A DNA stretch of 64,000 nucleotides from Burkholderia cenocepacia (GCF_014211915.1 NZ_CP060039.1:3162001-3226000); one strand, 5' to 3'; positions 44,132 through 53,992 are shown, counted from the stretch's first letter. The notes: generated by a model not told the origin, from the letters alone. A program made the numbers and translations.

Positions 44132-44836
44132 TCAGGCGACGTCGAACAGCAGCACCTCGGCCGTGCGGCCACGCGCGAACGCCACCGCGTCCACGCCGCC
44201 GATCCGCGCGCCGTCGCCGGCGGTCAGCGCGCGGCCGTTGACCTCGACCTCGCCGCGCACGACGTGCACGTAGATGCTGCGCCCGGCCGGCACGTCGAAC
44301 GCCGCCGTCTCGTCGCCGTCGATCAGCGCCGCGAAGATGCGGGCGTCGGCCCGCACCGACAGCGCGCCGTCGCCGCCGTCGGGCGCCGCGACGAGCCTCA
44401 GCCGGCCGCGCTTCTCGTCATCGGCGAAACGCCGTGCCTCGTAGCCGGGCCGCCCGCCCCGTTCGGCCGGCTGCAGCCAGATCTGCAGCAGATGCAGCGG
44501 CCGGTCGCGCGACGCGTTGGTTTCGCTGTGCACGAGCCCCGTGCCGGCGCTCATCCGCTGAATGCCGCCGGTCCGGACGATCGCACCGCAGCCGAGGCTG
44601 TCGCGGTGCGCGAGCTCGCCATCCAGCACGTAGGTGAGGATTTCGACGTCGCGGCGCGGCTGCATCCCGAAACCGCGCGTCGGCGCGATCCGGTCCTCGC
44701 TCAGCACGCACAGCGCGCCGACGGGCGGACGCACCGGCGCATGCCCGTCGCGACAGACGGACGAAAAGCTGTGGCTCGATTCGAGCCAGCCGTGGTGCGT
44801 GCGGCAGCGGTCTTCGGCGCGCAGGATCTGGAACAT
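44132..44836 (-). CDS. pirin/YhhW-type bicupin with altered metal site
   Basis: The 234-residue bicupin keeps the pirin core VEILTYVLDGELAHRDSLG, MSAGTGLVHSETN and HLLQIWLQPAERG. The usual first metal motif HPHRD is QPRRD here (gcagccgcgccgcgac), so both histidines are replaced by glutamine and arginine, while the later HSE ligands remain. Metal binding or quercetinase activity is therefore doubtful. ATG at 44836 begins MFQILRAED. It converges on the Spy-like gene. Alternatives are loss of function or a non-metal role. Confidence 0.88.
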   Translation of the reverse strand: MFQILRAEDRCRTHHGWLESSHSFSSVCRDGHAPVRPPVGALCVLSEDRIAPTRGFGMQPRRDVEILTYVLDGELAHRDSLGCGAIVRTGGIQRMSAGTGLVHSETNASRDRPLHLLQIWLQPAERGGRPGYEARRFADDEKRGRLRLVAAPDGGDGALSVRADARIFAALIDGDETAAFDVPAGRSIYVHVVRGEVEVNGRALTAGDGARIGGVDAVAFARGRTAEVLLFDVA

Positions 44837-45201
44837 TGGGGCGGACGCTCGGGGCGCAGATGTTCTGTTCGGGTTTACCGCCACTGTAAGGGGCGGCCGG
44901 CAGCGCCACAATCCGCCGCCCGCGCACCGCATCGTTGCACCTGCACACCCAATTGCCGAAATATTCGTTGCGAATACCTCGATTGCCGCAACAGCCGAAT
45001 CGAGGAATCGGTCGACCGCGCCGGATTGCCGTTTTCCGGGTATCGCGTTCGGGTAAAATACCGCCCTTTTGGCGTTCGCCCTTCCGGCGGTCGCCAACGC
45101 CAGAGCGCCGATCGGCGATTTTTGGCCGTCTAGAATACGCCGCGGCGCCCGGTTCGACCGGCCGCGAGCGCCCCCGGAAAGTCAGCAACAGAAGGATGGA
45201 A
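44837..45201. other. 365-base divergent promoter region
   Basis: No gene is seen. TATTCG-TTG-CGAATA (44962-44976) is a perfect hairpin or operator, and CCTCGATT/AATCGAGG (44977-44984 and 44998-45005) is a second inverted repeat immediately next to it. The region serves pirin to the left and the amino acid importer to the right. taaaatac near 45053 may be a -10 element of the importer. Confidence 0.5.
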
Positions 45202-45984
45202 ATGAAGAAGGCCGCCCTGTGCGCCGCCCTCGCCCTCGTGGCGGGCAGCGCCTTCGCGAAGGAGTGGAAGACCGTGCGGATCGGCGTCGATGCCAGCTAC
45301 CCGCCGTTCGAGTCGACCGCACCGAGCGGCGAGATCGTCGGTTTCGACGTCGATCTCACCAAGGAAATCTGCAAGCGGATCAACGTGAAGTGCGTGTGGG
45401 TGGCGCAGGATCTCGACGGGATCATCCCGGCGCTGAAGGCGAAGAAGTACGACGTCATCGTGTCGTCGCTGACCGTGACGGACAAGCGTCGCGAGCAGAT
45501 CGACTTCTCCGACAAGGTGTACGACGCGCCCGCGCGGATGATCGCGAAAACCGGCTCGCCGCTGCTGCCGACGGTCGCGTCGCTCAAGGGCAAGCGCGTC
45601 GGCGTCGAGCAGGGTTCCACGCAGGAAACCTACGCGAAGGCGTACTGGGAACCGCAGGGCGTGACGATCGTTCCTTACCAGAACCAGGACCAGGTCTATG
45701 CCGATCTCGGCACGGGCCGCCTCGACGCGACGCTGCAGGATGAACTGCAGGCCGACTACGGCTTCCTGCGCACGCCGCGCGGCAAGGGCTTCGCGTTCGC
45801 CGGGCCGGAAGTGAAGGATCCGAAGACGATCGGCGACGGCACCGCGATCGGCCTGCGCAAGGAAGATACCGACCTGAAGCTGAGGATCAACCAGGCGCTG
45901 GCCGACATGCACAAGGACGGTACGTACGACCGGCTGTCGCACAAGTACTTCTCGTTCAGCGTCTACTCGGCGCCGGCCCGCTGA
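45202..45984 (+). CDS. basic amino acid ABC transporter substrate-binding protein
   Basis: The 260-residue periplasmic protein has a signal peptide (MKKAALCAALALVAGSAFA). The mature part matches HisJ/ArgT-type binding proteins: VRIGVDASYPPFES, GFDVDLTKEICKRIN, WVAQDLDGIIPALKAKKYDVI, and RIAVEQGST-like KRVGVEQGSTQETYAK. Aspartate in DLDG and the arginine in DKRR are typical of lysine/arginine/histidine ligands. ATG at 45202 follows aagg; ATG at 45196 is two codons upstream. It heads the importer operon. Confidence 0.93.
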   Translation: MKKAALCAALALVAGSAFAKEWKTVRIGVDASYPPFESTAPSGEIVGFDVDLTKEICKRINVKCVWVAQDLDGIIPALKAKKYDVIVSSLTVTDKRREQIDFSDKVYDAPARMIAKTGSPLLPTVASLKGKRVGVEQGSTQETYAKAYWEPQGVTIVPYQNQDQVYADLGTGRLDATLQDELQADYGFLRTPRGKGFAFAGPEVKDPKTIGDGTAIGLRKEDTDLKLRINQALADMHKDGTYDRLSHKYFSFSVYSAPAR

Positions 45985-46210
45985 ACGCCGACAAGCAGCA
46001 GCGGATGCGGGGGCGGCCCCGCGTCCGGGCAGTACAGGCAGTCAACCACGCGCCGCCCGCCCCCTTGCCCGCCGTTCGCGCGACGGGCTCGCCCGGCACC
46101 GTTGCCGGGGCGGACGGTCATGATACGCACGGGGCGTTCCGCGCAGCTTGGCGGGCGCGTCTTTCGCGGCGCACGACGTGCACCGTCAGGGACCACACCA
46201 GGGACCACAT

Positions 46211-46900
46211 ATGTTTCTACAAGGCTACGGCCCGCTGATCCTCGCCGGCACCTGGCAAACCGTCAAACTGGCGGTGCTTTCGCTTGCGCTGTCGTTCCTG
46301 CTGGGGCTGCTCGGCGCCGGCGCGAAGCTGTCGCGCAACCGCGTGACGAACGGCGTCGGCACCATCTACACGACGCTGATCCGCGGCGTACCCGATCTCG
46401 TGCTGATGCTGCTGCTGTTCTACAGCCTGCAGATCTGGCTGAACATGGCGACCGACGCGCTCGGCTGGGACCAGATCGACATCGACCCGTTCCTCGCCGG
46501 CGTGCTCGTGCTCGGCTTCATCTACGGCGCGTACTTCACCGAGACGTTCCGCGGCGCGTTCCTGTCGGTGCCGCGCGGCCAGCTCGAGGCCGGCAGCGCC
46601 TACGGGATGACGAACTGGCAGGTGTTCACGCGGATCATGTTCCCGCAGATGATGCGCTTCGCGCTGCCGGGCATCGGCAACAACTGGCAGGTGCTCGTGA
46701 AGTCGACCGCGCTCGTGTCGATCATCGGCCTGGCCGACGTCGTGAAGGCGTCGCAGGACGCCGGCAAGGGCACGCTGCGGTTCTTCTTCTTCACGCTGAT
46801 CGCGGGAGCGGTCTACCTCGCCATCACGACGATCTCGAACTTCGTGCTGATGTGGCTCGAAAAGCGCTACTCGACCGGTGTCCGCAAGGCTGACCTATGA
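46211..46900 (+). CDS. basic amino acid ABC transporter permease (HisQ-like)
   Basis: The 229-residue inner membrane protein has about five helices. The ABC-contact loop is GQLEAGSAYGMTNWQVFTRIMFPQMMRFALPG, and IRGVPDLVLMLLLFY is the typical HisQ/GlnP motif. It starts 226 bases after the binding protein and overlaps the next permease by four bases (ATGA). The start at 46211 follows a weak ribosome binding site, so leader-controlled expression is possible. Confidence 0.93.
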   Translation: MFLQGYGPLILAGTWQTVKLAVLSLALSFLLGLLGAGAKLSRNRVTNGVGTIYTTLIRGVPDLVLMLLLFYSLQIWLNMATDALGWDQIDIDPFLAGVLVLGFIYGAYFTETFRGAFLSVPRGQLEAGSAYGMTNWQVFTRIMFPQMMRFALPGIGNNWQVLVKSTALVSIIGLADVVKASQDAGKGTLRFFFFTLIAGAVYLAITTISNFVLMWLEKRYSTGVRKADL

Positions 46901-47610
46901 TCGAACTCATCCAAGAATACTGGCGCAACTATCTCTACACCGACGGCTATCGCATCACCGGTGTCGCGATCACGCTGTGGCTGCTGGTCGTGTCGATCGG
47001 CCTCGGCTTCTGCCTGTCGGTGCCGCTCGCCGTCGCGCGCGTGTCGAAGAAGAAGTGGCTGTCGGGCGCGGTATGGCTGTACACGTACGTGTTCCGCGGC
47101 ACGCCGCTCTACGTGCAGCTGCTGCTCTGCTATACGGGCCTCTACAGCCTGCAGGCCGTGCGCGGCACGCCGATGCTCGATGCGTTCTTCCGCGACGGGA
47201 TGCACTGCACGCTGCTCGCGTTCACGCTGAACACCTGCGCGTACACCACCGAAATCTTCGCGGGCGCGATCAAGGCGACGTCGTACGGCGAGATCGAAGC
47301 CGCGCGCGCGTACGGGATGTCGCCGTTCACGATGTATCGCCGCGTGATCCTGCCGTCGGCGCTGCGCCGCGCGCTGCCGCTGTACAGCAACGAAGTGATC
47401 CTGATGCTGCACGCGACGACGGTGGCCTTCACCGCGACCGTGCCCGACATCCTGAAGATCGCGCGCGACGTGAACTCGGCGACCTACATGTCGTTCCACG
47501 CGTTCGGCATCGCCGCCCTGCTCTACCTCATGATCTCGTTCACGCTCGTGTGGCTGTTCCGCCAGGCCGAGCGTCGCTGGCTCGCGTATCTGCGCCCGCA
47601 AGGCAAGTAA
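46897..47610 (+). CDS. basic amino acid ABC transporter permease (HisM-like)
   Basis: The 237-residue inner membrane protein has VFRGTPLYVQLLLCY, the HisM signature, and the contact loop GEIEAARAYGMSPFTMYRRVILPSALRRALPLYSNE. It begins in the preceding gene's last codons (ATGA) and so is translationally coupled. With the HisQ-like protein it forms the membrane heterodimer. The ATPase gene starts 18 bases later. Confidence 0.94.
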   Translation: MIELIQEYWRNYLYTDGYRITGVAITLWLLVVSIGLGFCLSVPLAVARVSKKKWLSGAVWLYTYVFRGTPLYVQLLLCYTGLYSLQAVRGTPMLDAFFRDGMHCTLLAFTLNTCAYTTEIFAGAIKATSYGEIEAARAYGMSPFTMYRRVILPSALRRALPLYSNEVILMLHATTVAFTATVPDILKIARDVNSATYMSFHAFGIAALLYLMISFTLVWLFRQAERRWLAYLRPQGK

Positions 47611-47628
47611 GTTTTCGCAGGACTATTG

Positions 47629-48408
47629 ATGAACTCCCAGACCCAGAAGCTTTTCGTCGACGATATCCACAAGCGGTACGGCGACAACGAGGTGCTCAAA
47701 GGCGTGTCGCTGAGGGCGAACTCGGGCGACGTGATCAGCGTGATCGGCTCGTCCGGTTCCGGCAAGAGCACGATGCTGCGCTGTATCAACTTCCTCGAGC
47801 AGCCGAACGCGGGCCGCATCTTCGTCGACGGCGAGGAAGTGCGCACCGCGCTCGACAAGACGGGCGCGCTGCGCGCGGCCGATTCGAAGCAGTTGCAGCG
47901 CGTGCGCACCAAGCTGTCGATGGTGTTCCAGCACTTCAATCTCTGGTCGCACATGAACGTGATCGAGAACGTGATGGAAGCGCCGGTGAACGTGCTCGGC
48001 ATCCCGAAGAAGGAAGCCGAGGACCGTGCGCGCGAGTATCTCGAGAAGGTCGGCCTCGCGCCGCGCGTCGAGAAGCAATATCCGTCGCATCTGTCGGGCG
48101 GCCAGCAGCAGCGCGTGGCGATCGCGCGGGCGCTCGCGATGCATCCGGACGTGATGCTGTTCGACGAGCCGACCTCCGCGCTCGACCCGGAGCTGGTGGG
48201 CGAAGTGCTGAAGGTGATGCAGAAGCTCGCCGAGGAAGGCCGTACGATGATCGTCGTCACGCACGAGATGGGCTTCGCGCGCAACGTGTCGAATCACGTG
48301 ATGTTCCTGCACCAGGGGCGCGTCGAGGAACAAGGCGTGCCGTCCGAGGTGCTCGCGAACCCGAAGAGCGACCGCCTGCGCGCGTTCCTGTCGGGCAGCC
48401 TCAAGTAA
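47629..48408 (+). CDS. basic amino acid ABC transporter ATPase (HisP-like)
   Basis: The 259-residue ATPase has [41 protein letters not shown] and [14 protein letters not shown], the full HisP set. The early insert between the A-loop and Q-loop (residues about 60-95) is typical of HisP/ArtP. It ends the four-gene importer operon with a terminator at 48431. The ATG follows gcaggactattg. Confidence 0.95.
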   Translation: MNSQTQKLFVDDIHKRYGDNEVLKGVSLRANSGDVISVIGSSGSGKSTMLRCINFLEQPNAGRIFVDGEEVRTALDKTGALRAADSKQLQRVRTKLSMVFQHFNLWSHMNVIENVMEAPVNVLGIPKKEAEDRAREYLEKVGLAPRVEKQYPSHLSGGQQQRVAIARALAMHPDVMLFDEPTSALDPELVGEVLKVMQKLAEEGRTMIVVTHEMGFARNVSNHVMFLHQGRVEEQGVPSEVLANPKSDRLRAFLSGSLK

Positions 48409-48430
48409 CGCCCGCCACGCGCCACGCCCG

Positions 48431-48468
48431 AACGGGCGCCCCGCGGGTCGCCGCGCGGCGCCCGTTTT
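48431..48468. terminator. intrinsic terminator of the importer operon
   Basis: aacgggcgcc (48431-48440) pairs with ggcgcccgtt (48457-48466) and is followed by Ts. It lies between the ATPase gene and the convergent GNAT gene. Confidence 0.85.
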
Positions 48469-48472
48469 GCGT

Positions 48473-48970
48473 TTACGCGGTGCTCACCGGCGCGCCGTCG
48501 GCGAACGCGCGCAGTTCGTCGCCCGCCAGCCGGTAACGCACCCATTCGCTCTGCGGCGCCGCACCGACGCTTTCGTAGAAGCGGATCGCCGGCTCGTTCC
48601 AGTCGAGCACGCTCCATTCGAAACGCCCGCAGCCCGAGTCGACCGCGATCCGCGCGAGCGCCTTCAGCAGCCGCAGCCCCGCGCCGGCGCCGCGAAAACG
48701 CGGCGACACGTACAGATCCTCCAGATACAGCCCCTGCCGCGCGAGCCACGTCGAATAAGAGAAGAAATACACGGCGAAGCCGGCCGGCTCGCCGTCGACC
48801 TCGCACATCAGCGCACGCGCCGGCGAGCCTTCGCCGAACAGGCTGCGTTCGAGCGATTCGGGCGTCGCGACGACTTCGTGCTCCGCCTTCTCGTAGACGG
48901 CCAGTTCGGTGATGAAGCGCAGGATCAGCGGCACGTCGGCGACGGTGGCGGAACGAATATCGATTTGCAC
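48473..48970 (-). CDS. GNAT-family N-acetyltransferase (diamine acetyltransferase-like)
   Basis: The 165-residue enzyme has VYEKAEHEV and LARQGLYLEDLYVSPRFRGAGAGLRLLKALARIA, the acetyl-CoA binding segment with RGxGxG, followed by EWSVLDWNEPAIRFYESVGA. These motifs match spermidine/spermine and other diamine acetyltransferases. The start is GTG at 48970, set by ggaggag nine bases upstream and by the conserved opening QIDIRSA. It is divergent from the next LysR gene. Confidence 0.9.
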   Translation of the reverse strand: MQIDIRSATVADVPLILRFITELAVYEKAEHEVVATPESLERSLFGEGSPARALMCEVDGEPAGFAVYFFSYSTWLARQGLYLEDLYVSPRFRGAGAGLRLLKALARIAVDSGCGRFEWSVLDWNEPAIRFYESVGAAPQSEWVRYRLAGDELRAFADGAPVSTA

Positions 48971-49117
48971 GGGTTGAGCCCTCCTCCGGCCCGGATGTGA
49001 AGCGAAAAACAACGGGAAAACGGCGCCGCGCCCCCGCGCTGGCGCCGTTCGAACCGTCATGCTACGTTCACGCGATGCCTGCAGGAAGTGCAGTTTCTTC
49101 ATCCAGACCTGAACGTG

Positions 49118-50041
49118 ATGCATCCCGATCTGCGCCGCCTCGACCTGAACCTGCTGCTCGTATTCGACGCGCTGTATCGCCATCGATCTGTCGCGGCGGC
49201 CGCGCACGAACTCGCGTTGAGCCCGTCGGCGTTGAGCCACGCGCTCGCCCGGCTGCGCGACACGATCGGCGATGCGCTGTTCGTGCGCCTCGGCAACGAG
49301 ATGCAGCCGACCGTGCGCGCCGACGACATCGCCACCTGGGCCGGCGACGCGCTCGACGCGATGTCGAAAGGGCTCGCCCGCGCGCGCCGCTTCGATCCCG
49401 CGCAAAGCGACCGCACGTTCGTGTTCGCCGCGACCGACTACACGGCGTTCGCGGTGCTGCCGGCGTTCCTCGCCCGCATCCAGCACGTGGCGCCGCACCT
49501 GCGGGTCCGCGTCGTCCATTCGGACCGCAAGATTTCCGTCGACGCGCTCGCGGCCGGCCGCATCGACTTCGCGCTCGGCTACCACGAGGAATCGGCGGCC
49601 GATGCGCCGGGCATCGAGGATTTCGACTGGTTCTCCGACGACTACGTCGTGATCGCGAGCGCCGCGCATCCGGACATCCGGCGGCGGCTGACGCTCGACC
49701 AGTACCTGGCGGCCCGCCACGTGGTCGTCACGCCATGGAACGAATCGCGCGGTGTCGTCGACTACGTGCTCGACCGGCTCGGTCTCGCGCGGCAGGTGGC
49801 CGTGCAGTTGCCGACCGTGCTGGCCGCGCCGTTCGTGATCGCGGAGTCGGCACTCCTGATGACGGTGCCGAACCGCGCCGCGCAGGCGCTGCGGCATGCG
49901 GCGCCGATCCGCATCTTCCCCGCGCCGTTCGAGATCCCGCGCTACACGGTGAAGGTCTACTCGCACGCGAAGCATGCGCGCACCGATGCGCATCGCTGGA
50001 TTCGCGCCCAGTTGCTCGCCGCACGGCCGAGCCCAGGCTAA
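49118..50041 (+). CDS. LysR-family transcriptional regulator (NodD/LeuO-type)
   Basis: The 307-residue regulator opens with DLRRLDLNLLLVFDALYRHRSVAAAAHELALSPSALSHALARLRD, a complete helix-turn-helix. The effector domain follows from about residue 95. RLDLNLL is characteristic of the NodD/TrpI-like branch. The start is uncertain: ATG at 49118 gives the usual length, and a GTG at 49088 adds ten residues. It is divergent from the GNAT gene, its likely target. The porin downstream is separated by a long leader. Confidence 0.9.
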   Translation: MHPDLRRLDLNLLLVFDALYRHRSVAAAAHELALSPSALSHALARLRDTIGDALFVRLGNEMQPTVRADDIATWAGDALDAMSKGLARARRFDPAQSDRTFVFAATDYTAFAVLPAFLARIQHVAPHLRVRVVHSDRKISVDALAAGRIDFALGYHEESAADAPGIEDFDWFSDDYVVIASAAHPDIRRRLTLDQYLAARHVVVTPWNESRGVVDYVLDRLGLARQVAVQLPTVLAAPFVIAESALLMTVPNRAAQALRHAAPIRIFPAPFEIPRYTVKVYSHAKHARTDAHRWIRAQLLAARPSPG

Positions 50042-50586
50042 GCGCGGCGCGTTGCGGGACGGGGGTTTCAGGCGTCGATCGGCGCTGTCGGCAATCGCCC
50101 GAATCATTACGAAATACTTACCAATTTCGCGACTTTCACGCTTACGCCGGCGCCCCGGCGACGTCAATAGTGGCAATCCTTGACCCATACCCGCGGAATC
50201 CATGTCTCCCTTGCGGGACAAGGGTTTTCCGGTAATCAGGAACCCTAGGGGCACCTGTTGCGCACCGTGTTGCATGGCAATTTGGCGACAGCGGTTAGTC
50301 AAACAACGATTTCCGTCGCCACAAAATTGTATTTTTGCTAAATTAGTAACCAAAGTAGCAAAACGAAGTTCGTGAAATGTAGTTTAGCTTCACGACACAA
50401 CAAGGAGACCCCGCAGGCCGACCCGGCTGCGCGGGACCGCTCAACGGTTTTCCGTCTGCTTGCCCGCGTGCCGCGCTTACCGGCCCTGCACGAGGTCTCC
50501 CTGGTTATCCCGCTTTTGCCCGGCGCTCGTGCTCCGGGCATCTCGTGCAGTCTGGGTTGACTTTTTGACAGGGTATGGAGGAGATG
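50042..50586. other. 545-base regulatory region and leader of the porin gene
   Basis: No gene is supported. An AT-rich patch near 50230-50400 is unlike its GC-rich surroundings and probably holds the porin promoter. TTTTGCTA/TAGCAAAA (50333-50340 and 50356-50363) is a perfect inverted repeat. gcccgg/ccgggc (50518-50539) forms a hairpin in the 5' leader. Such long leaders are common targets of small RNAs in porin mRNAs; none is identified here. Confidence 0.5.
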
Positions 50587-51663
50587 ATGAAGAAAGCTTT
50601 GGTCGCGGCCGCGCTGATGGCTGCTGGGGTGGTGACGGCGCACGCGCAGAGCAGCGTCACGCTGTATGGCCGCCTGGATGCAGGCATCGAGTACATGAAC
50701 GGCCTGCAAAACGGCCACCAAGTGCGCGCGGAAAGCGGCGACTGGGGCACGAGCCTGTGGGGCTTGAAGGGTAGCGAGGACATCGGCGGCGGCAACAAGA
50801 TCCTGTTCCACCTCGAAGGCGCGTTCAACACGATGACGGGCGGCTTCAGCGGCTCGATCTGGGATCGTTTCGCGACCGTCGGTATCTCCAACGACCGCTA
50901 CGGTACGCTGCTGTTGGGTCGCGAACTCGCGATCGCCAACGGCGTGTGGGACTTCGACCCGTTCGGCCAGTCGGCCTGGTCGACGGCCTCGCTGGTGCGC
51001 GGCCGCAACTGGAACAAGACCAGCAACAACGTGTCGTACCAGTCGCCGTCGCTCTACGGCCTCGACTTCTACGGCCAGTTCTCGTTCTCGAACTCGACCA
51101 GCTTCAACGGCAACACGACGGCCGGCCAACCGGGCCGTGCAATGGGCGGTCAGGTTACCTACACGAACTCGCTGTTCCAGTTGCGCGGCATTTACGACGA
51201 AACGCGCGACAGCAATGGCCGCTTCTCGGACGTGTTCAACTACTCGCGTGAATACTTCGCGGGCGTGAACGTGTTCCTCGGCCAGTTCAAGGTTCAGGCG
51301 GCCTACCAGGCATCGCGCGCCGACGGCAGCGGTGGCCCGGCAGTGAACGCCGGCGTGACGGGTACGCAACAGGTGTGGGGCGGCGTGACGTGGCAGGCCA
51401 CGCCGGCAGCGGCGCTGATCGCGGCCGTGTATCACGTGAACGCGAACCACGGTGGCGGCAACGCGAACATCTACACGGTCGGCGGCTCGTACAACATCTC
51501 GAAGCGCACGCTGTTCGACCTGCAGGTCGCGACGGTGCGCAACAGCTCGTCGGCCAACTTCGGCCTGAACGCGAACGGCGCCGGTACGGCCGTCTCGACG
51601 GGCAACCCGCATCAGGGCGGCAGCCAGACCGGCGTCTACGCCGGCATCCAGCACCTGTTCTGA
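50587..51663 (+). CDS. outer membrane porin, OmpC/Gram-negative porin family
   Basis: The 358-residue precursor has a signal peptide (MKKALVAAALMAAGVVTAHA) and begins the mature protein QSSVTLYGRLDAGIEY. The barrel strands include SLWGLKGSEDIGGGNKILFHLEGAF, RFATVGISNDRYGTLLLGRE and a terminal phenylalanine (VYAGIQHLF), which is the BAM recognition signal. The family is the Burkholderia general porin. Several start codons cluster at 50575-50587; the third, with ggagg five bases upstream, was used. Confidence 0.94.
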   Translation: MKKALVAAALMAAGVVTAHAQSSVTLYGRLDAGIEYMNGLQNGHQVRAESGDWGTSLWGLKGSEDIGGGNKILFHLEGAFNTMTGGFSGSIWDRFATVGISNDRYGTLLLGRELAIANGVWDFDPFGQSAWSTASLVRGRNWNKTSNNVSYQSPSLYGLDFYGQFSFSNSTSFNGNTTAGQPGRAMGGQVTYTNSLFQLRGIYDETRDSNGRFSDVFNYSREYFAGVNVFLGQFKVQAAYQASRADGSGGPAVNAGVTGTQQVWGGVTWQATPAAALIAAVYHVNANHGGGNANIYTVGGSYNISKRTLFDLQVATVRNSSSANFGLNANGAGTAVSTGNPHQGGSQTGVYAGIQHLF

Positions 51664-51723
51664 TCAGGCGCCGTCAAAGAACGATTCGACAACACTTTCC
51701 ACGCTGCTGCGAGAGGCGCGTAT

Positions 51724-51760
51724 CGGTGCGGTACCCAACCGGGTATCCGCACCGTTTTTT
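51724..51760 (+). terminator. intrinsic terminator of the porin gene
   Basis: cggtgcggtaccc (51724-51736) pairs with gggta-ccgcaccg (51741-51754, one bulged T) and is followed by six Ts. It lies 60 bases past the porin stop codon. Confidence 0.9.
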
Positions 51761-51839
51761 CTTGGGCGTCGGGTTCGTACGACCCGTGGCCCGATCGGTC
51801 GATTCGGTCGCGCTTGACCGAATCGAGCGGACACGGCGC

Positions 51840-52190
<351 letters not shown>

Positions 52191-52261
52191 TCAATGCTCG
52201 TTTGGATGAAAAATCGCGTTCCCGATTGTAAGCCGGCGGGCCGCCTCCGGCCCAGCACCGC

Positions 52262-53992
52262 TCAATCGAGCCGTTCGGTGAAGCGTGACGTGATCGGGTA
52301 GCGCCAGTCGCGCCCGAATGCGCGATGCGTGACGCGGATGCCGATCGGCGCCTGGCGGCGCTTGTATTCGTTGATCTTGATGAGCCGCGTCACGCGCTCG
52401 ACGTCGGCCTGCGCATAGCCGGCCGCGACGATCTCGGCGAGCGGCCGGTCTTCTTCCATGTACATCCGCATGATCGCGTCGAGCACGTCGTATGGCGGCA
52501 GGCTGTCCTGGTCGGTCTGGTTCTCGCGCAGCTCGGCCGACGGCGCGCGCGTCAGGATTCGCTCGGGAATCACGTCGCGCAGCGCGTAGTCGGTCGTTGC
52601 GTTGCGATAGCGGCACAGCCGGTACACGAGCGTCTTCGCGATGTCCTTGATCACCGCGAAACCGCCGGCCATGTCGCCGTACAACGTGCAATAGCCAACC
52701 GCCATCTCGCTCTTGTTGCCGGTCGTCAGCACGATCGAGCCGAACTTGTTCGACAGCGCCATCAGCAGCGTGCCGCGGATACGCGCCTGGATGTTCTCCT
52801 CCGTCGCGTCTTCCGCGCGGCCCGCGAATTCGCCCGCGAGCGCGGCGCGGAACGCATCGAACATCGGCGCGATCGCGATCTCGTCGTAGCGCACGCCGAC
52901 GCGCCGCGCCATCTCCGCCGCGTCGGTGGTCGAGATGTCGGCCGTGAAGCGCGACGGCATCATCACCGCGCGCACGCGCTCGGGCCCGAGCGCGTCGCAT
53001 GCGACGGCCAGTACCAGCGCCGAATCGACGCCGCCCGACAGCCCGATCAGCACGCCGGGAAAACCGTTCTTGCCGATGTAGTCGCGCACGCCGGTCACGA
53101 GCGCGCGGTACACCTGCGCGTCGGTCGACAGTTCGGGCGCGATCGCGCCGGGCAGCGGCCGCGCGCCGTCGAATTCGACGATCGCGTGCCCTTCGTCGAA
53201 CTGCGGCATCTTCGCGACGAGCGCGCCGTCGCCGTCGAGCACGAACGACCCGCCGTCGAACACGAGTTCGTCCTGGCCACCGACGAGGTTCACGTACACC
53301 ATCGGCAAGCCGGTCTCGCGAATCCGCGCGCGCAGGATGTCGATGCGCACCGCTTCCTTGTTCAGGTGATACGGCGAGCCGTTCGGGATCAGCAGCACCT
53401 GCGCGCCGGCCGCCTTCGCGATCTGCGCGGCCGACGCATGCCACGCGTCCTCGCAGATGATCACGCCGTATTTCACGCCGTTCAGCTCGAACACGAGCGG
53501 CTCGGTGTCGGTCGCGAAATAGCGTTTCTCGTCGAACACCTCGGCGTTCGGCAGGTCCTGCTTGCGGTAGGTGCCGACGATCTCGCCGCCGACGATCAGC
53601 GATACCGCGTTGAAGGTGTCGGTAGGCGGCACGCCGCGCTCGATCGGGCGGTTTGCATTACCATCGACGGCTGACGCGCGCGCATCGTCGCCCGCCCCGC
53701 TGCCCGGACCGCTGCCCGGACCACGCAACGGATGGCCGACCAGCACCGCGAGCCCGTCGAACGCCTTCAGCGCGTCGGCGAGCGCATCGAGCGCGGCCGC
53801 CGCCGCCGCGTAGAACGCGGGCCGCAGCAGCAGGTCTTCGGGTGGATAGCCGGACAGCGCGAGTTCGGGTGCGACCATCAGTTGCGCACCATCGTTGTGC
53901 GCGGCGCGTGCGGCCGCGACGATCCGCGCGACGTTGCCGGCGAAATCGCCGACGGTGACGTTGATCTGGGCGAGAGCGAGTCGGGTCTTCAT
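52262..53992 (-). CDS. nadE: glutamine-dependent NAD+ synthetase
   Basis: The 576-residue enzyme has an N-terminal carbon-nitrogen hydrolase (glutaminase) domain with catalytic glutamate (LMVAPELALSGYPPEDL), lysine (TYRKQDLPN) and cysteine (GVIICEDAWHA). The C-terminal ATP-pyrophosphatase domain has LIGLSGGVDSALVLAVA and TTGNKSEMAVGYCTLYGD. A flexible GPGSGPGSG insert of about 30 residues sits near residue 95. It makes NAD from nicotinate adenine dinucleotide. It is upstream of glnB on the same strand. Confidence 0.96.
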   Translation of the reverse strand: MKTRLALAQINVTVGDFAGNVARIVAAARAAHNDGAQLMVAPELALSGYPPEDLLLRPAFYAAAAAALDALADALKAFDGLAVLVGHPLRGPGSGPGSGAGDDARASAVDGNANRPIERGVPPTDTFNAVSLIVGGEIVGTYRKQDLPNAEVFDEKRYFATDTEPLVFELNGVKYGVIICEDAWHASAAQIAKAAGAQVLLIPNGSPYHLNKEAVRIDILRARIRETGLPMVYVNLVGGQDELVFDGGSFVLDGDGALVAKMPQFDEGHAIVEFDGARPLPGAIAPELSTDAQVYRALVTGVRDYIGKNGFPGVLIGLSGGVDSALVLAVACDALGPERVRAVMMPSRFTADISTTDAAEMARRVGVRYDEIAIAPMFDAFRAALAGEFAGRAEDATEENIQARIRGTLLMALSNKFGSIVLTTGNKSEMAVGYCTLYGDMAGGFAVIKDIAKTLVYRLCRYRNATTDYALRDVIPERILTRAPSAELRENQTDQDSLPPYDVLDAIMRMYMEEDRPLAEIVAAGYAQADVERVTRLIKINEYKRRQAPIGIRVTHRAFGRDWRYPITSRFTERLD

